Assembly (NCBI GenBank): GCA_030550675.1
Contig: JAUQOW010000004.1
Span: 1 to 49,334, forward strand
DNA from: Chloroflexota bacterium
Lineage (GTDB): Bacteria; Chloroflexota; Chloroflexia; Chloroflexales; Roseiflexaceae
Length of the DNA stretch: 49,334 nt
Reading direction: 5' to 3'
In this document: positions 32,156-41,259 of the stretch, piece by piece
Layout: each line of letters begins with the position of its first letter
How positions within the stretch are numbered: the stretch's first letter is position 1
The notes under the pieces: generated by a model
Told to the model about the DNA's origin: nothing
Databases searched by the model: none
Seen by the model: only the letters and a program-made list of their open reading frames with translations
Program-made: the position numbers and the translations under genes

Positions 32156-32854
32156 TCACTCCTCATCGTCATCGTCACGCGCAGGGCGTGTGGGCGCCCC
32201 GGCGATCACCAGCACGTACTCTCCCTGCACCCGCGCCGACGCCAGGTAGGTGCGCAGGTGCGAGAGCGTCCCGCGTTCGACATGCTCGAATTTCTTCGTC
32301 AGATCATTCGCCAGGGCAGCCGGTCGATCACCGTAAACCGCCAGTGCGTCCTGCACAAGCGCGACGATACGGTAAGGGCTTTCATAGAAGATGAGGGTAT
32401 GGGGCGAGTCGCGGTCGATCTCGAGAAAACGCCGTCGCGGACCGGGCTTGCGCGGCGGGAAGCCGCGAAATGTGAAACTGTGGAGCGGCAGCCCTGAGAG
32501 CACCAGCGCCATGATCAGCGCTGCCGGACCTGGAATCATGGTCACATCGACGCCCTCAGCAATGGCGCTGCGCACCAACGTGAAGCCGGGATCGGCGATC
32601 CCGGGGGTGCCAGCGTCGCTGATCAGCGCCACAGTCTTTCCCTGGCGCAACAACCCCATCAGGCGTTCGCCCGCCTCGCGTTCGTTGTGTTCATGAAATG
32701 AAACCAGGGGTTTGCGAATGTCGTAATGTTGCAGCAGAATGCTGCTCTTGCGCGTATCTTCACACGCAATCACGTCAGCCGAGCGCAGCGTCTCCAGCGC
32801 TCGCAGCGATATATCGCCCAGGTTGCCAATCGGAGTAGCGACAATGTACAGCAT
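32156..32854 (-). CDS. rsmI: 16S rRNA (cytidine-1402 2'-O)-methyltransferase RsmI
   Basis: 232 residues, SAM-dependent tetrapyrrole-methylase fold acting on the decoding-centre cytidine. The N-terminus [19 protein letters not shown] is diagnostic, followed by [52 protein letters not shown] and [11 protein letters not shown] 32854 is preferred to ATG 32863: homologues begin [10 protein letters not shown], and the earlier ATG lies inside the -10 region. The C-terminus ends in an acidic DDDDEE tail. Divergent from the large hybrid kinase. Confidence 0.95.
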   Translation of the reverse strand: MLYIVATPIGNLGDISLRALETLRSADVIACEDTRKSSILLQHYDIRKPLVSFHEHNEREAGERLMGLLRQGKTVALISDAGTPGIADPGFTLVRSAIAEGVDVTMIPGPAALIMALVLSGLPLHSFTFRGFPPRKPGPRRRFLEIDRDSPHTLIFYESPYRIVALVQDALAVYGDRPAALANDLTKKFEHVERGTLSHLRTYLASARVQGEYVLVIAGAPTRPARDDDDEE

Positions 32855-32861
32855 CAACGAC

Positions 32862-32891
32862 ATTGTACCCCACGCAGGTCGCTCATGTCGA
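32862..32891 (-). promoter_or_regulatory. Promoter of rsmI, likely leaderless
   Basis: Minus strand TCGACA (32886-32891), 18 bp, TACAAT (32862-32867), then 7 nt to ATG 32854. No ribosome site precedes the ATG. Confidence 0.6.
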
Positions 32892-33043
32892 GCGTCGTCC
32901 GTCTGGCGATGCTGTAATGCACATATGGCTGTTTTGCAGGCGTAATCCTGTGTTACAATGCAATATTGTCAGGATCAAGCATCCTCACAGCGTCGAACCA
33001 TCGGGCGCGCGCTAAGACGGCTTCCATTCCCTCGTGGTGAACT

Positions 33044-36000
33044 ATGGCAGCAGTTGCCGCAGCACAGGCGGCAGGCAACAAAACGACGCCCAGGCGCGCT
33101 TTGCTGCTCAGTCTGGTGAATGCAGCGCCTTGGTCTGCCATTCTGATCGATTCTTCCGGGGTGATCGCCGCGATCAGCCCTTCAGCGCGCCGTCTTCTTG
33201 ATGTCCAGGCGGGTGAGCCAGCATTCGCCCTCCTGCCAACCGATGTCGATGACCTGGCGCGCGCGCGTTTCCATGAGACGCTCGCCTGTGCAGCCAACAA
33301 CACACCCGGCGCTCCCTGCGTCTTCCGGCGCCCTGAACCTGTGTCCGTCGAAATCGAAGCGGCGCCGATCTCTTTTGACGACGCTGGCTGGGTGTCGGTG
33401 ACGTTGTATGAACCGTCGCGCCCTGCGGTGCTGCGTCAGGTGATGATCACGCTGCAGCAGCGCCTGCATCAACTTTCCGGCGCGGCATCGCTCCGCGAAG
33501 CCTGCGATCAATTGAGTGCGTTTCTTCTTCCGGCTGGCGTCAGCATTGTGGTGATCACCCGGAGGGATGCAGGATCATCGTTCTCGGTACAGTACGCACC
33601 GCCGCCGTTTGAGGCAATCGCTCCTGATGAGCGCGCGCTGACGCTGGCGCTCCAGCGCTCCGCCTCCCCGTTCATCAGCGCGCCAGATCGCCCGCTCGCC
33701 GACGGAATAACCCCCGGTCTGGGATCGCGCGGACAGGCGACGTTCCTGCTGCCAGGAGGCGAGCGGCATCAATACGTGCTGCACCTGTGGGGCAGCAGCG
33801 TATCACCGGGTGAGGAGGATCAGGTCAGCGTCATCGTTTCGCTAATTGCATCACTGCTGGGGAGCGTTATTGAGCGCGAGCGGACGACACAGCGCCGCCA
33901 GCGCCTCAACGCCCTGCTGGAGGCGGCACGGACGATCATTTCGCTCGGAACGGTCGATGACGCCCTGCGTGAAATCTGTCATCGGTTGCTGACGCTTCTC
34001 AAGGCTGATCACGCCAGCGTCTATCTTCCAACCAGCGACCCAAACATTCTCGTGTGCGCAATGGCGGCGGGCGTTGCGGAGCATCTGCGCGGCAGGACCC
34101 TGCCCGTGATCGGAAGCCTGGTTGGGCGCACCTTTCGTGAAGGTTCACCCCTGTTTTTCGCTGATATCGAGGCTGAAGCAGAGATGTATCGTCCGTTCTG
34201 GGAGGCGCATCGCTTGAAAGCGGCGCTGAATCAGCCGTTGCGCCATCGCGAGAGCGTCATTGGCGTTCTCAGCGCGGGCTGGTATCACGCGCCCGAACCG
34301 GACGAGGATGATTATGTGGTCATTCATCGCCTCGCTGAATACGCGACGGCGGTTATGACGAATGCGCAACTCCGCCGCACGGTGTTCCAATCTGAGCAAC
34401 ATCATCGCCTGTTGGTTGAAAAGGCGGAAGAGTTGGCGTTCAGCCTCGCGCCCGACGGCAAAATTCTTCGCTGTAATGACTCCGCCGCTATTCTGGTCGG
34501 CGCCGCTCCGGGCATGTCGTTCTTCAGCCTCGTGACCCCTGCCTGTGAGGACGAGGCGCGCCGCCGCCTTCAGGAGATAAGCGCCCGCCAGCAACCGTCT
34601 CCTCCATGGACCTTTGAGATGCGTGGCGTTGAGGGTCAGCCGATTGTTCTTGAGACAATCGCCCAGGTGATTCGACTCGACTCATCGGTGATCGAAATCG
34701 ATCTGATCTGTCGCAACATCGGTGCACGGCGCGCTGCTGAACAGGAAATGCGGCAACTGCACCTGGAGTTGACCACGCTCCTGCGCGTCAGTCAGGCGAT
34801 CAATCGCTCGACCGATCTCGAACACGTTTTGCAAACCATCCTCACGATCATCGTTCAGGCGATGAACCTGCATGCTGCGGCGATTATCCTGTATGACGCT
34901 GACGGTCATCTTCGGTTAAAGCATTGCCATAGCCTGGCGCCATCCAAAATCGAGAATTGTGACCGCTTACTCACCTCTACGTTCCAGGAAGAGCATGAGG
35001 CGCTGGCAGGCGGGGTGTCTCGCGTGATTGACGTCAGGGCGCTGCGTAAGCAGACGCCTGATCTGCCGGCACTGCAACGCTTGCCGGATACTGCTGCGTA
35101 TCTGTCGATCACTCCCCTGCTGATCGATAATGTGGTTATTGGTTTGCTCGAATGCCTGAGTTTGCAGCGTCCGTTCGAGACGCGCGATATAGAGCTGGCG
35201 GAAGCGATTGCAGCGCAACTGGCGCAGGCGATCCGGAATGCGCAGACCAACCAGGAGATGCGTGAGACCTCGCTAATGAATGCGCGCCTCTACCGCGAAG
35301 CGGAGGCAATGCGCGCCTATCTCGACGCTATCATCCAGAATGCGCCCGATATGCTGATCGTTTGTCGTCCAGACATGTCGATGCAGCCGCTGAACCAGGA
35401 GCCGCTCACCGCCCTCGGCTATCAGCGGCATGAACTCGCCGGTCAGTCGTTGTTGCGCATCGTGCCGCCGGAGCATCGCGCCGCGCTGACGCGCGCCTGG
35501 CTCCTGGTGCGGCAGGGAGAGTCGCAACGCTTCGAGATGGATTTGCTGCGCGCCAACGAGAGTCGTTTTACTGCGCTGGTGTCGTTCGATCTGATTCCAG
35601 ACTACAACGAAGTGCTGGTCGTTATCAAGGATGTGACCGAACTGCGGCGATTGGAGGCGCAGGTGCGTCAGCATGAAAAACTGGCGGCGCTTGGTCGGTT
35701 GGTCGCCGGCGCCGCGCACGAGCTGAACAATCCGCTGGCGGTTATTCTTGGGCTGTCGCAACTGCAGCTCAGCGAGGATATTCCGCCTTCGGTGCGCGCC
35801 GATCTTGAACAGATCGAGCGCGCTGCGCGCCGCGCCGCCGCGATTGTGCATCAATTGCGCGCATTCGGACAGCCGCGCACGCTGGAACTCGCGCCTGTCA
35901 ATCTTTCCCTGGTTATCGATGAAACATTGCAGCGCCTAGCGTCCAGGATCGCCGCCGAGAACGTGGTTGTGACGGTCGATCTGCCCCCGGATCTGCCGAA

Positions 36001-36760
36001 CATTTTGGGCGAACTGCATCAGATCGAGCAGGTGGTGTTCAACATTGCGCTGAATGCTATCCAGGCGCTTGCGCTGCGCCTGCCCGGCGAGCCGCGTCAT
36101 CTGCGCTTCAGCGCCAGAGCGGAGGAGGACAGCGTTGTGCTGGCGATTGAAGATACCGGGCCGGGGATTGCGCCAGAACATTTGTCGCGCGTGTTCGAGC
36201 CGTTCTTCACCACTCGTGATGTCGGGCAGGGCATGGGAATGGGGCTTGCTGTGGTGTATAGCATCGTGCAGCAACATCGCGGTGATGTGTGGGTGGAGAG
36301 CGCTCAGGGGGTCGGAACCACTTTCAGCGTGCGTCTGCGGCGGACGGACGAGACGCCAGGGGAGGAGGAAGCGCCATTGGTTTCGATACCGCGCAATCTC
36401 TCCGTTCTGCTCGTTGAAGATGATGATCTGGTGCGCACCATGGCGCAGCGGGCGCTGGAGCGTCTTGAATGCCGCGTCGATGCCGTTTCCAGGGGTGAAG
36501 AGGCGCTGGCGCGCGCTATCGCCTGGGATTACGCCCTGGTGATTACCGACCTGCAAATGCCCGGACTGGATGGCGTCGAGTTGTACGAACGGCTCCACGC
36601 GCTCAAACCATCGCTGCGCTGGCTGATTCTGACCGGCGATACCATGGGTGAGCGGAGCAGCGCATTTCTTCAGCGCACTGGACTGCCGGTGCTGCACAAG
36701 CCGTTCACCCAGGAACAACTGATCGAAAGCATCGCAGCCAGTCTCCAACAAGAGACGTAA
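33044..36760 (+). CDS. Soluble hybrid histidine kinase (PAS/GAF array, HisKA, HATPase, receiver)
   Basis: 1238 residues with no membrane helix, so a cytoplasmic sensor. Approximate order: PAS (20-120), GAF-like (135-280), GAF (295-440, with LKADHASVYLP and SLVGRTFREGSPLFF), PAS-like (450-560), GAF (575-740, with AAAIILYDADGHLRL), PAS (755-865, with IIQNAPDMLIVCRPDMSM), HisKA (AGAAHELNNPLAVILGLSQL), HATPase_c (QVVFNIALNAIQALAL, DTGPGIAPEHL, GMGMGLAVVYSI) and a C-terminal receiver (LLVEDDDLVRTMA, phospho-acceptor Asp in VITDLQMPGLDG, Lys in VLHKPFT). The HELNNPL box is typical of HisKA subgroups with terminal receivers. The start is ATG 33044. Signal unknown; light, redox or ligand input through GAF is possible, but no bilin Cys is evident. 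Confidence 0.93.
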   Translation: MAAVAAAQAAGNKTTPRRALLLSLVNAAPWSAILIDSSGVIAAISPSARRLLDVQAGEPAFALLPTDVDDLARARFHETLACAANNTPGAPCVFRRPEPVSVEIEAAPISFDDAGWVSVTLYEPSRPAVLRQVMITLQQRLHQLSGAASLREACDQLSAFLLPAGVSIVVITRRDAGSSFSVQYAPPPFEAIAPDERALTLALQRSASPFISAPDRPLADGITPGLGSRGQATFLLPGGERHQYVLHLWGSSVSPGEEDQVSVIVSLIASLLGSVIERERTTQRRQRLNALLEAARTIISLGTVDDALREICHRLLTLLKADHASVYLPTSDPNILVCAMAAGVAEHLRGRTLPVIGSLVGRTFREGSPLFFADIEAEAEMYRPFWEAHRLKAALNQPLRHRESVIGVLSAGWYHAPEPDEDDYVVIHRLAEYATAVMTNAQLRRTVFQSEQHHRLLVEKAEELAFSLAPDGKILRCNDSAAILVGAAPGMSFFSLVTPACEDEARRRLQEISARQQPSPPWTFEMRGVEGQPIVLETIAQVIRLDSSVIEIDLICRNIGARRAAEQEMRQLHLELTTLLRVSQAINRSTDLEHVLQTILTIIVQAMNLHAAAIILYDADGHLRLKHCHSLAPSKIENCDRLLTSTFQEEHEALAGGVSRVIDVRALRKQTPDLPALQRLPDTAAYLSITPLLIDNVVIGLLECLSLQRPFETRDIELAEAIAAQLAQAIRNAQTNQEMRETSLMNARLYREAEAMRAYLDAIIQNAPDMLIVCRPDMSMQPLNQEPLTALGYQRHELAGQSLLRIVPPEHRAALTRAWLLVRQGESQRFEMDLLRANESRFTALVSFDLIPDYNEVLVVIKDVTELRRLEAQVRQHEKLAALGRLVAGAAHELNNPLAVILGLSQLQLSEDIPPSVRADLEQIERAARRAAAIVHQLRAFGQPRTLELAPVNLSLVIDETLQRLASRIAAENVVVTVDLPPDLPNILGELHQIEQVVFNIALNAIQALALRLPGEPRHLRFSARAEEDSVVLAIEDTGPGIAPEHLSRVFEPFFTTRDVGQGMGMGLAVVYSIVQQHRGDVWVESAQGVGTTFSVRLRRTDETPGEEEAPLVSIPRNLSVLLVEDDDLVRTMAQRALERLECRVDAVSRGEEALARAIAWDYALVITDLQMPGLDGVELYERLHALKPSLRWLILTGDTMGERSSAFLQRTGLPVLHKPFTQEQLIESIAASLQQET

Positions 36761-36788
36761 TTCGCACCTGATTCCACATCGCACGCCT

Positions 36789-37967
36789 ATGCTCCCTATT
36801 GTTCAAATTGTGCATCGTCCCGGCATTCTTGATCTCGGCTGGGGTCACCCTGATCTCGCCCTGCTGCCAGCGGCGGCGTTGCAACGCGCTACGGCGACTG
36901 TTCTTGAGCGCTATGGCGCCAGCGCGCTGACCTATGGCGCCGAACGCGGACCCGGACCGCTGATCGAGTGGATCTGCGCCCGTCTTGCGCACACTGATGC
37001 GCGCGCGCCTGATCCGGTTGACGTTGTCATCACCGCAGGCGCATCGCAGGCGCTTGACCTGCTCTGCACGCTCTGCACTTCGCCCGGCGATACGGTGATC
37101 GTCGAGTCGCCGACATATCATCTGGCGGTGCGCATCCTGCGCGACCGTCCGCTCGAATTGGTCGGCGTGCCATCCGACGCTGACGGCGTGGATATCGATG
37201 CGCTGGAGATAGTGCTGGCGCGTTTGGCGCAACGCGGCAAGCGGGCGCGTATGCTCTACTGCGTTCCAACGCACCACAACCCAACCGGCTCGTGCATGAG
37301 TCTCGAACGCCGCAGGGCGCTGGCAGCGGTTGCAGCCGCGTATGGCATACTGCTGGTTGAGGATGATGTGTATCGTGAGCTGAGTTACGACGCTCCCGCG
37401 CCGCCGTCGGTGTGGAGCGTGGCGCCGCCAGGCGCGGTTGTGCGCATCGGGTCCTTTTCAAAATCGCTGGCGCCGGGGTTGCGTCTCGGCTATCTGACCG
37501 CCGACGCATCTCTGGCGCAGCGATTGATTGGCAGCGGATTGCTCGACAGCGGCGGCGGGCTCAATCCGTTCGTGGGATTGACGGTCGCTGAGGTTGGCGC
37601 AGCGGGTGATTTTGATGCGACAGTAGCCCGCCTGCGCGCCGCCTACCGTGAGCGACGCGATGCGCTGGCACACGGGCTGCGCGATTACCTGCCGCCGGGA
37701 TGCCGTTTTACTGCGCCAGGCGGCGGCTTCTTTCAGTGGGTGGAATTGCCGGAGGGAGTCGATGCCGGAGAGTTGCTGCCGCGCGCTGAGCAGGCAGGCG
37801 TATCATACCTTCCCGGATCGCGTTTTTATCTCGACGCACCGCGACGGAACACCCTGCGTCTGGCGTTCAGCCTGTATCCGCCGCAGCAACTTGTTGAAGC
37901 GGCGCGGCGATTGGGGAAAGCTATTGATGATCACATCCGATTCATCAATGGCTATGTGACGGACTAA
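36789..37967 (+). CDS. PLP-dependent aminotransferase (2-aminoadipate transaminase-like, fold type I)
   Basis: 392 residues. Motifs: LDLGWGHPDLALLP and YGAERGPGPLIEWICARLAH at the start, ITAGASQALDLLCTLCTSPG with VIVESPTYH, then YCVPTHHNPTGSCMSLERR, LLVEDDVYRELSYD and GSFSKSLAPGLRLGYLTAD, where the Lys binds PLP. The C-terminus has the usual GGFFQWVELPEGVDAGELL and NTLRLAFSLYPPQQL. It matches LysN/MocR-C-terminal-type aminotransferases without the GntR DNA-binding domain. The substrate may be alpha-aminoadipate or an aromatic or branched amino acid. Start 28 bp after the hybrid kinase stop. Its stop overlaps the convergent HD-domain gene by 4 nt. Confidence 0.9.
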   Translation: MLPIVQIVHRPGILDLGWGHPDLALLPAAALQRATATVLERYGASALTYGAERGPGPLIEWICARLAHTDARAPDPVDVVITAGASQALDLLCTLCTSPGDTVIVESPTYHLAVRILRDRPLELVGVPSDADGVDIDALEIVLARLAQRGKRARMLYCVPTHHNPTGSCMSLERRRALAAVAAAYGILLVEDDVYRELSYDAPAPPSVWSVAPPGAVVRIGSFSKSLAPGLRLGYLTADASLAQRLIGSGLLDSGGGLNPFVGLTVAEVGAAGDFDATVARLRAAYRERRDALAHGLRDYLPPGCRFTAPGGGFFQWVELPEGVDAGELLPRAEQAGVSYLPGSRFYLDAPRRNTLRLAFSLYPPQQLVEAARRLGKAIDDHIRFINGYVTD

Positions 37968-38482
37968 AGCGGATAGCGCGCGCGCCAGCGTCGAAACAGG
38001 CGTCGCCGCGTTCGCTGACGGTAGTAGGGGTCTGTCTCCTTTAGACGACGGCGGTTCGCCAGACTGCTGCCATCGATCAGTCCCGCCAGAAACTGCTTGA
38101 GGTCCCCCAGCGACGCGGCTTTGTCAGCCAGCACCAGAACCCACGCTTCGCGTGAGGTTGGCGCCGGACCGAGCGGATACATATGGCTCTCGATCGCCGC
38201 GCAGACTGCCGGGTCCTCGCCTTTCTCAGCAGCCCAACGCGCCGCCACGCGCCCATGCGTCGTCAACGTGCCTGCGCGCGAGTTGATGTCGTGGAGCAGC
38301 GCGGCGCGCACGCAGGTGCGAACGTCGGCGCGCAGCAACCGGCTCAGGTGGTACGACATGCGAACTGAACGGGTCAGATGATCGTGTTTGGGAATGCTGT
38401 GATGCATGTGGTGGCGTGTCTCGACGACCTCCGGCAGGGTCAGGAGATCGCGGATATAGTCGAAAGCGGCGTGGTGTTCCAT
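37964..38482 (-). CDS. HD-domain phosphohydrolase
   Basis: 172 residues. Metal-binding pattern: His in HDHLTRSVRMSYH, His-Asp in ALLHDINSRAG, His in LTTHGRVAARWA, His in IESHMYPLG, and Asp in VLADKAASLGD. That is the HD-superfamily series, as in the YqeK and small HD hydrolase groups; nucleotides are likely substrates. A basic tail (RRRLKETDPYYRQRTRRRLF) closes the protein. ATG 38482 is chosen over ATG 38503 because GGAAGAGG lies before it. Minus-strand TGG-TATAAC at about 38535-38545 looks like an extended -10 upstream. Confidence 0.85.
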   Translation of the reverse strand: MEHHAAFDYIRDLLTLPEVVETRHHMHHSIPKHDHLTRSVRMSYHLSRLLRADVRTCVRAALLHDINSRAGTLTTHGRVAARWAAEKGEDPAVCAAIESHMYPLGPAPTSREAWVLVLADKAASLGDLKQFLAGLIDGSSLANRRRLKETDPYYRQRTRRRLFRRWRARYPL

Positions 38483-38675
38483 GCAGACCTCTTCCTGAAA
38501 CAACGATGCGTCAACGGCGTCCTGTCCATGCTGGCGTTAGTTATACCACACTGGCGGCGTGAACGGCATTCCCCAACAGTACGGATTCAGAGCCTGGCTA
38601 TGTTTATTCGGACAATCTCTCATTCGCTTGATGATTAAGCATTGCCGGGCGCTGCGGCTTGAAGCCCTGGCTAAC

Positions 38676-38793
38676 AGGAAGATCAACCAGATATTAGACA
38701 ATCTCATGATCAGCGTTGGCTTCGACAGGCTCAGCCAACGCCAACTGCTCCACAGGCGTAAGCGTGTTTGTCCAGGTTTAGATCGATCTTCCT
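38676..38793 (+). mobile_element. 118-bp MITE-like element, copy 2
   Basis: Begins AGGAAGATCAAC and ends GATCTTCCT (38785-38793), with the core GGCTTCGACAGGCTCAGCC. Same length as the element at 14032-14149, in opposite orientation, and about 84 percent identical by my count. Both copies have TAAC on the left and ATAAG on the right in window orientation. Confidence 0.8.
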
Positions 38794-38807
38794 ATAAGAT
38801 TCGGGAA

Positions 38808-38854
38808 AGCCCCGAAAGGGCTTCAATGAACTCAGCAAGGGCTTTAGCCGGCAG
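38808..38854 (-). repeat. 47-bp dispersed repeat, copy 2 (GGCTAAAGCCCT family)
   Basis: The reverse complement matches 1447-1493 at 38 of 47 positions. It lies 14 bp after the MITE-like element in the 420-bp gap between the HD-domain gene and meaB. The rest of the gap shows only related palindromic words. Confidence 0.6.
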
Positions 38855-38902
38855 CCCAAAGAACGCGCGACCGGACAGCATGGGTTTACCGGATGTATCC
38901 CT

Positions 38903-39853
38903 TTAATCCTTATGAGGCGACAGCGCCCGATCCAGCAGATGATCCGCAGCGGCGTATGGATCGAGCGCGCGCGCAACGATCCGCTCAATCACCATGTCCC
39001 ATTCGGAAGAGGAGACGCGCGCGCGCACGCGCTCAAGCGCCGTCTCCTGAAGGATTAACCGCAGTTCGCGTGCTGCGCGTTCCTGTTCGCGCCCGGTGAA
39101 GCGCCCGCTCTCGCGCAGATAAGCCAGGTGTTGTTCGGTCGCCGCTGCAATCGCTTCAATGCCTTCACCGCGTGTGGCGACTGCGGCGATCACCGGGGGC
39201 GTCCAACCATTGGCGGGAAGATCCGCCAGGCTCAACATTGCACGCAACTGGCGAACGGTCTGTTCTGCACCATCGCGATCAGCTTTGTTGACGACCAGAA
39301 GATCGGCAATTTCAAGAATGCCGGCTTTGATCGCCTGAATATCATCGCCAGCGCCGGGGATCTCAATCACAATCGTGGTATGAGCGGCAGCGGCAATTTC
39401 GACCTCTCCCTGACCTGCGCCGACCGTCTCGACCAGCACCACATCGTATCCGGCGGCGTCGAGCAGCGCTACCGCGTCGCCGGTGGCGCGAGCGATGCCG
39501 CCCAATCGCCCGCGGCTTGCCATGCTGCGAATGAACACGCCAGGATCGCCGCTGAGCGCCTGCATGCGGATGCGGTCGCCCAGGATGGCGCCGCGTGTAA
39601 ACGGCGATGTTGGATCAACCGCAATGATCCCGACCGTCCGACCGGCGCGGCGCCAGTGCGCCGCAAGTGCGGCGACCAGTGTCGATTTCCCGGCGCCGGG
39701 AGCGCCAGTGACGCCGATAATGTGCGCGCGACCGGTATGGGCGAACAGCGCGCCAAGCAGCGCACGCGCCTGCGGACCGCCGGTTTCGACCAGGGTCAAC
39801 GCCTGCGCCAGCGCGCGCCGATTGCCTTCCAGCAACGCCTGTGCCAGATCCAC
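38903..39853 (-). CDS. meaB: MeaB/ArgK-type GTPase, methylmalonyl-CoA mutase chaperone
   Basis: 316 residues; a G3E GTPase that loads and protects cobalamin in methylmalonyl-CoA mutase. IIGVTGAPGAGKSTLVAALA is the P-loop. VGIIAVDPTSPFTRGAILGD, DRIRMQALSGDPGVFIRSMA, VVLVETVGAGQGEVEIA and LLVVNKADRDGAE are its further GTPase and family motifs. I start at GTG 39853 (DLAQALLEGNRRAL), just after the upstream stop and with AAGGA before it; the longer frame from 39943 would overlap the upstream gene by 86 nt. In an operon with the cobalamin-binding subunit, pointing to the methylmalonyl-CoA/succinyl-CoA step, which in these phototrophs also serves the 3-hydroxypropionate bi-cycle. Confidence 0.92.
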   Translation of the reverse strand: MDLAQALLEGNRRALAQALTLVETGGPQARALLGALFAHTGRAHIIGVTGAPGAGKSTLVAALAAHWRRAGRTVGIIAVDPTSPFTRGAILGDRIRMQALSGDPGVFIRSMASRGRLGGIARATGDAVALLDAAGYDVVLVETVGAGQGEVEIAAAAHTTIVIEIPGAGDDIQAIKAGILEIADLLVVNKADRDGAEQTVRQLRAMLSLADLPANGWTPPVIAAVATRGEGIEAIAAATEQHLAYLRESGRFTGREQERAARELRLILQETALERVRARVSSSEWDMVIERIVARALDPYAAADHLLDRALSPHKD

Positions 39854-39857
39854 GCAG

Positions 39858-40262
39858 TCAGGTCCTTGTTCTGCAGCGATCCTGAATAAAGCGCACAATC
39901 TCGTGGGTGGAAGCGCCTGGTCCGTACACTTCGGCGATGCCATGCTGCTCTTTCAGGATTCGGGCATCGTCGTCGGAGATAATTCCGCCTGCCACCACCA
40001 GCACGTCGTGCATGCCATGCTCGCGCAGCAATTCCATAACGCGCGGCAGAAGGGTCATATGAGCGCCGGAGAGGATCGAAAGACCAATCACGTCAACATC
40101 TTCCTGCAGCGCCGCCTCGACGATCATCTGCGGCGTCTGCTGGATGCCGGTGTAAATCACTTCCATGCCCGCATCACGCAGCGCGCGGGCGATAACTTTT
40201 GCGCCCCGGTCGTGTCCATCGAGACCAGGTTTTGCAATCAGCACACGGATTGGACGGTCCAT
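39858..40262 (-). CDS. Cobalamin-binding subunit of methylmalonyl-CoA mutase
   Basis: 134 residues consisting only of the B12-binding Rossmann-like domain: [20 protein letters not shown] contains the D-x-H-x-x-G motif whose His ligates cobalt, followed by [16 protein letters not shown] and [12 protein letters not shown]. Split mutases have this as a separate small subunit; the large catalytic subunit is not in the window. The stop is 4 bp from the GTG of meaB. ATG 40262, with GAGG upstream. Confidence 0.92.
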   Translation of the reverse strand: MDRPIRVLIAKPGLDGHDRGAKVIARALRDAGMEVIYTGIQQTPQMIVEAALQEDVDVIGLSILSGAHMTLLPRVMELLREHGMHDVLVVAGGIISDDDARILKEQHGIAEVYGPGASTHEIVRFIQDRCRTRT

Positions 40263-40272
40263 AGAACCTCAT

Positions 40273-41259
40273 TCACGGCTGTTTGCGCTGACGGGAACCG
40301 GGACCCCAGCGCCCGAAGAGTCCCGGTCGCTCGTATGCCATATCGATCATCGCATTGAACTCTTGCTCGCCAGGACGCATGTTGGGGCGTTCTGCAAGCC
40401 ACTGATCGCGCGCTTCCTGAGCGCGGCGAAACCATGCCAGCAGCGCCTCGCCGTCACCGGAGGCGACCTGATCCCGCAATTCCGCCAGGCGCTGCGACAT
40501 CTCGTCGAGCCAGCGCGCCAGCGCCTCGCGGTTGGTCAGGCAGATGTCACGATGCATTTCGGGGCTGCCCGACGCCAGCCGCGTCACATCACGAAAGCCG
40601 GTGGCTGCCAGCGGCGCCATTTCGCGCCAACCAGGGCTGCGGCTCACAATGTCCATGAGCGCCGTCGAGATCATGAATGGAAGGTGCGAAACACCCGCCA
40701 CATATGCGTCATGCTCCGCCGGATCGATGTAGTACAGTTTCGCGCCGATCTGCTCAACCATCGCCTCAACCAGGCGCACAGCGGTTTCGCGGGTATGCTC
40801 GCGCGGTGAAAGGCAATAAATGGCGTTACGGAAGAGATCGGGCGATGCCGCCGCTGGACCCGACTTCTCGCTCCCCGCCATCGGATGCCCGCCAATGAAA
40901 TCGACGGTTGCAGGCAGGAGTTCGCGCGCCCACGCAAGGACCTGCGTCTTAGTGCTTGCTACATCGGTGACCGTCGCTCCGGCGGGCAGCAGCGGCGCAA
41001 GGTCGGCGAACACAGCGCGAATTGCCTGCACCGGAACTGCCACGATGACCAGGTGCGCGTCACGCACCGCATCAGCCAGCGTGCGCGCCTCGCGGTCGAT
41101 AGCAAGCCGACCGCGCGCCTCTGAGAGCGCGCGCGCATTGGTGTCAAAACCGGTCACCGTAATGGCGCCCAGCGGCGACTCGCGCTCGTTGGCGGAACGC
41201 AGCGCCATGCCAAGGGATGCGCCGATCAGCCCGACGCCGATAATAGCAATCTGGATCAT
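40273..41259 (-). CDS. tyrA: Prephenate dehydrogenase (TyrA)
   Basis: 328 residues, NAD(P)-dependent oxidative decarboxylation of prephenate (or arogenate) for tyrosine. IAIIGVGLIGASLGMAL is the dinucleotide-binding loop. VTDVASTKTQVL and FIGGHPMAGSEKSG (catalytic His region) and HDAYVAGVSHLPFMIS are family-diagnostic, and LAATGFRDVTRLASGSPEMH lies in the helical dimer domain. No ACT domain or chorismate mutase fusion. Its ATG overlaps the stop of the preceding membrane protein by 4 nt. It lies 10 bp before the cobalamin-binding subunit gene, all on the minus strand, so the run from the PDZ gene to meaB may be one transcript. Confidence 0.93.
   Translation of the reverse strand: MIQIAIIGVGLIGASLGMALRSANERESPLGAITVTGFDTNARALSEARGRLAIDREARTLADAVRDAHLVIVAVPVQAIRAVFADLAPLLPAGATVTDVASTKTQVLAWARELLPATVDFIGGHPMAGSEKSGPAAASPDLFRNAIYCLSPREHTRETAVRLVEAMVEQIGAKLYYIDPAEHDAYVAGVSHLPFMISTALMDIVSRSPGWREMAPLAATGFRDVTRLASGSPEMHRDICLTNREALARWLDEMSQRLAELRDQVASGDGEALLAWFRRAQEARDQWLAERPNMRPGEQEFNAMIDMAYERPGLFGRWGPGSRQRKQP

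Noticed and set aside
39854-39943. Longer meaB start overlapping the cobalamin-binding subunit
   Set aside because: It would overlap the upstream gene by 86 nt; GTG 39853 with AAGGA and family alignment fits better.
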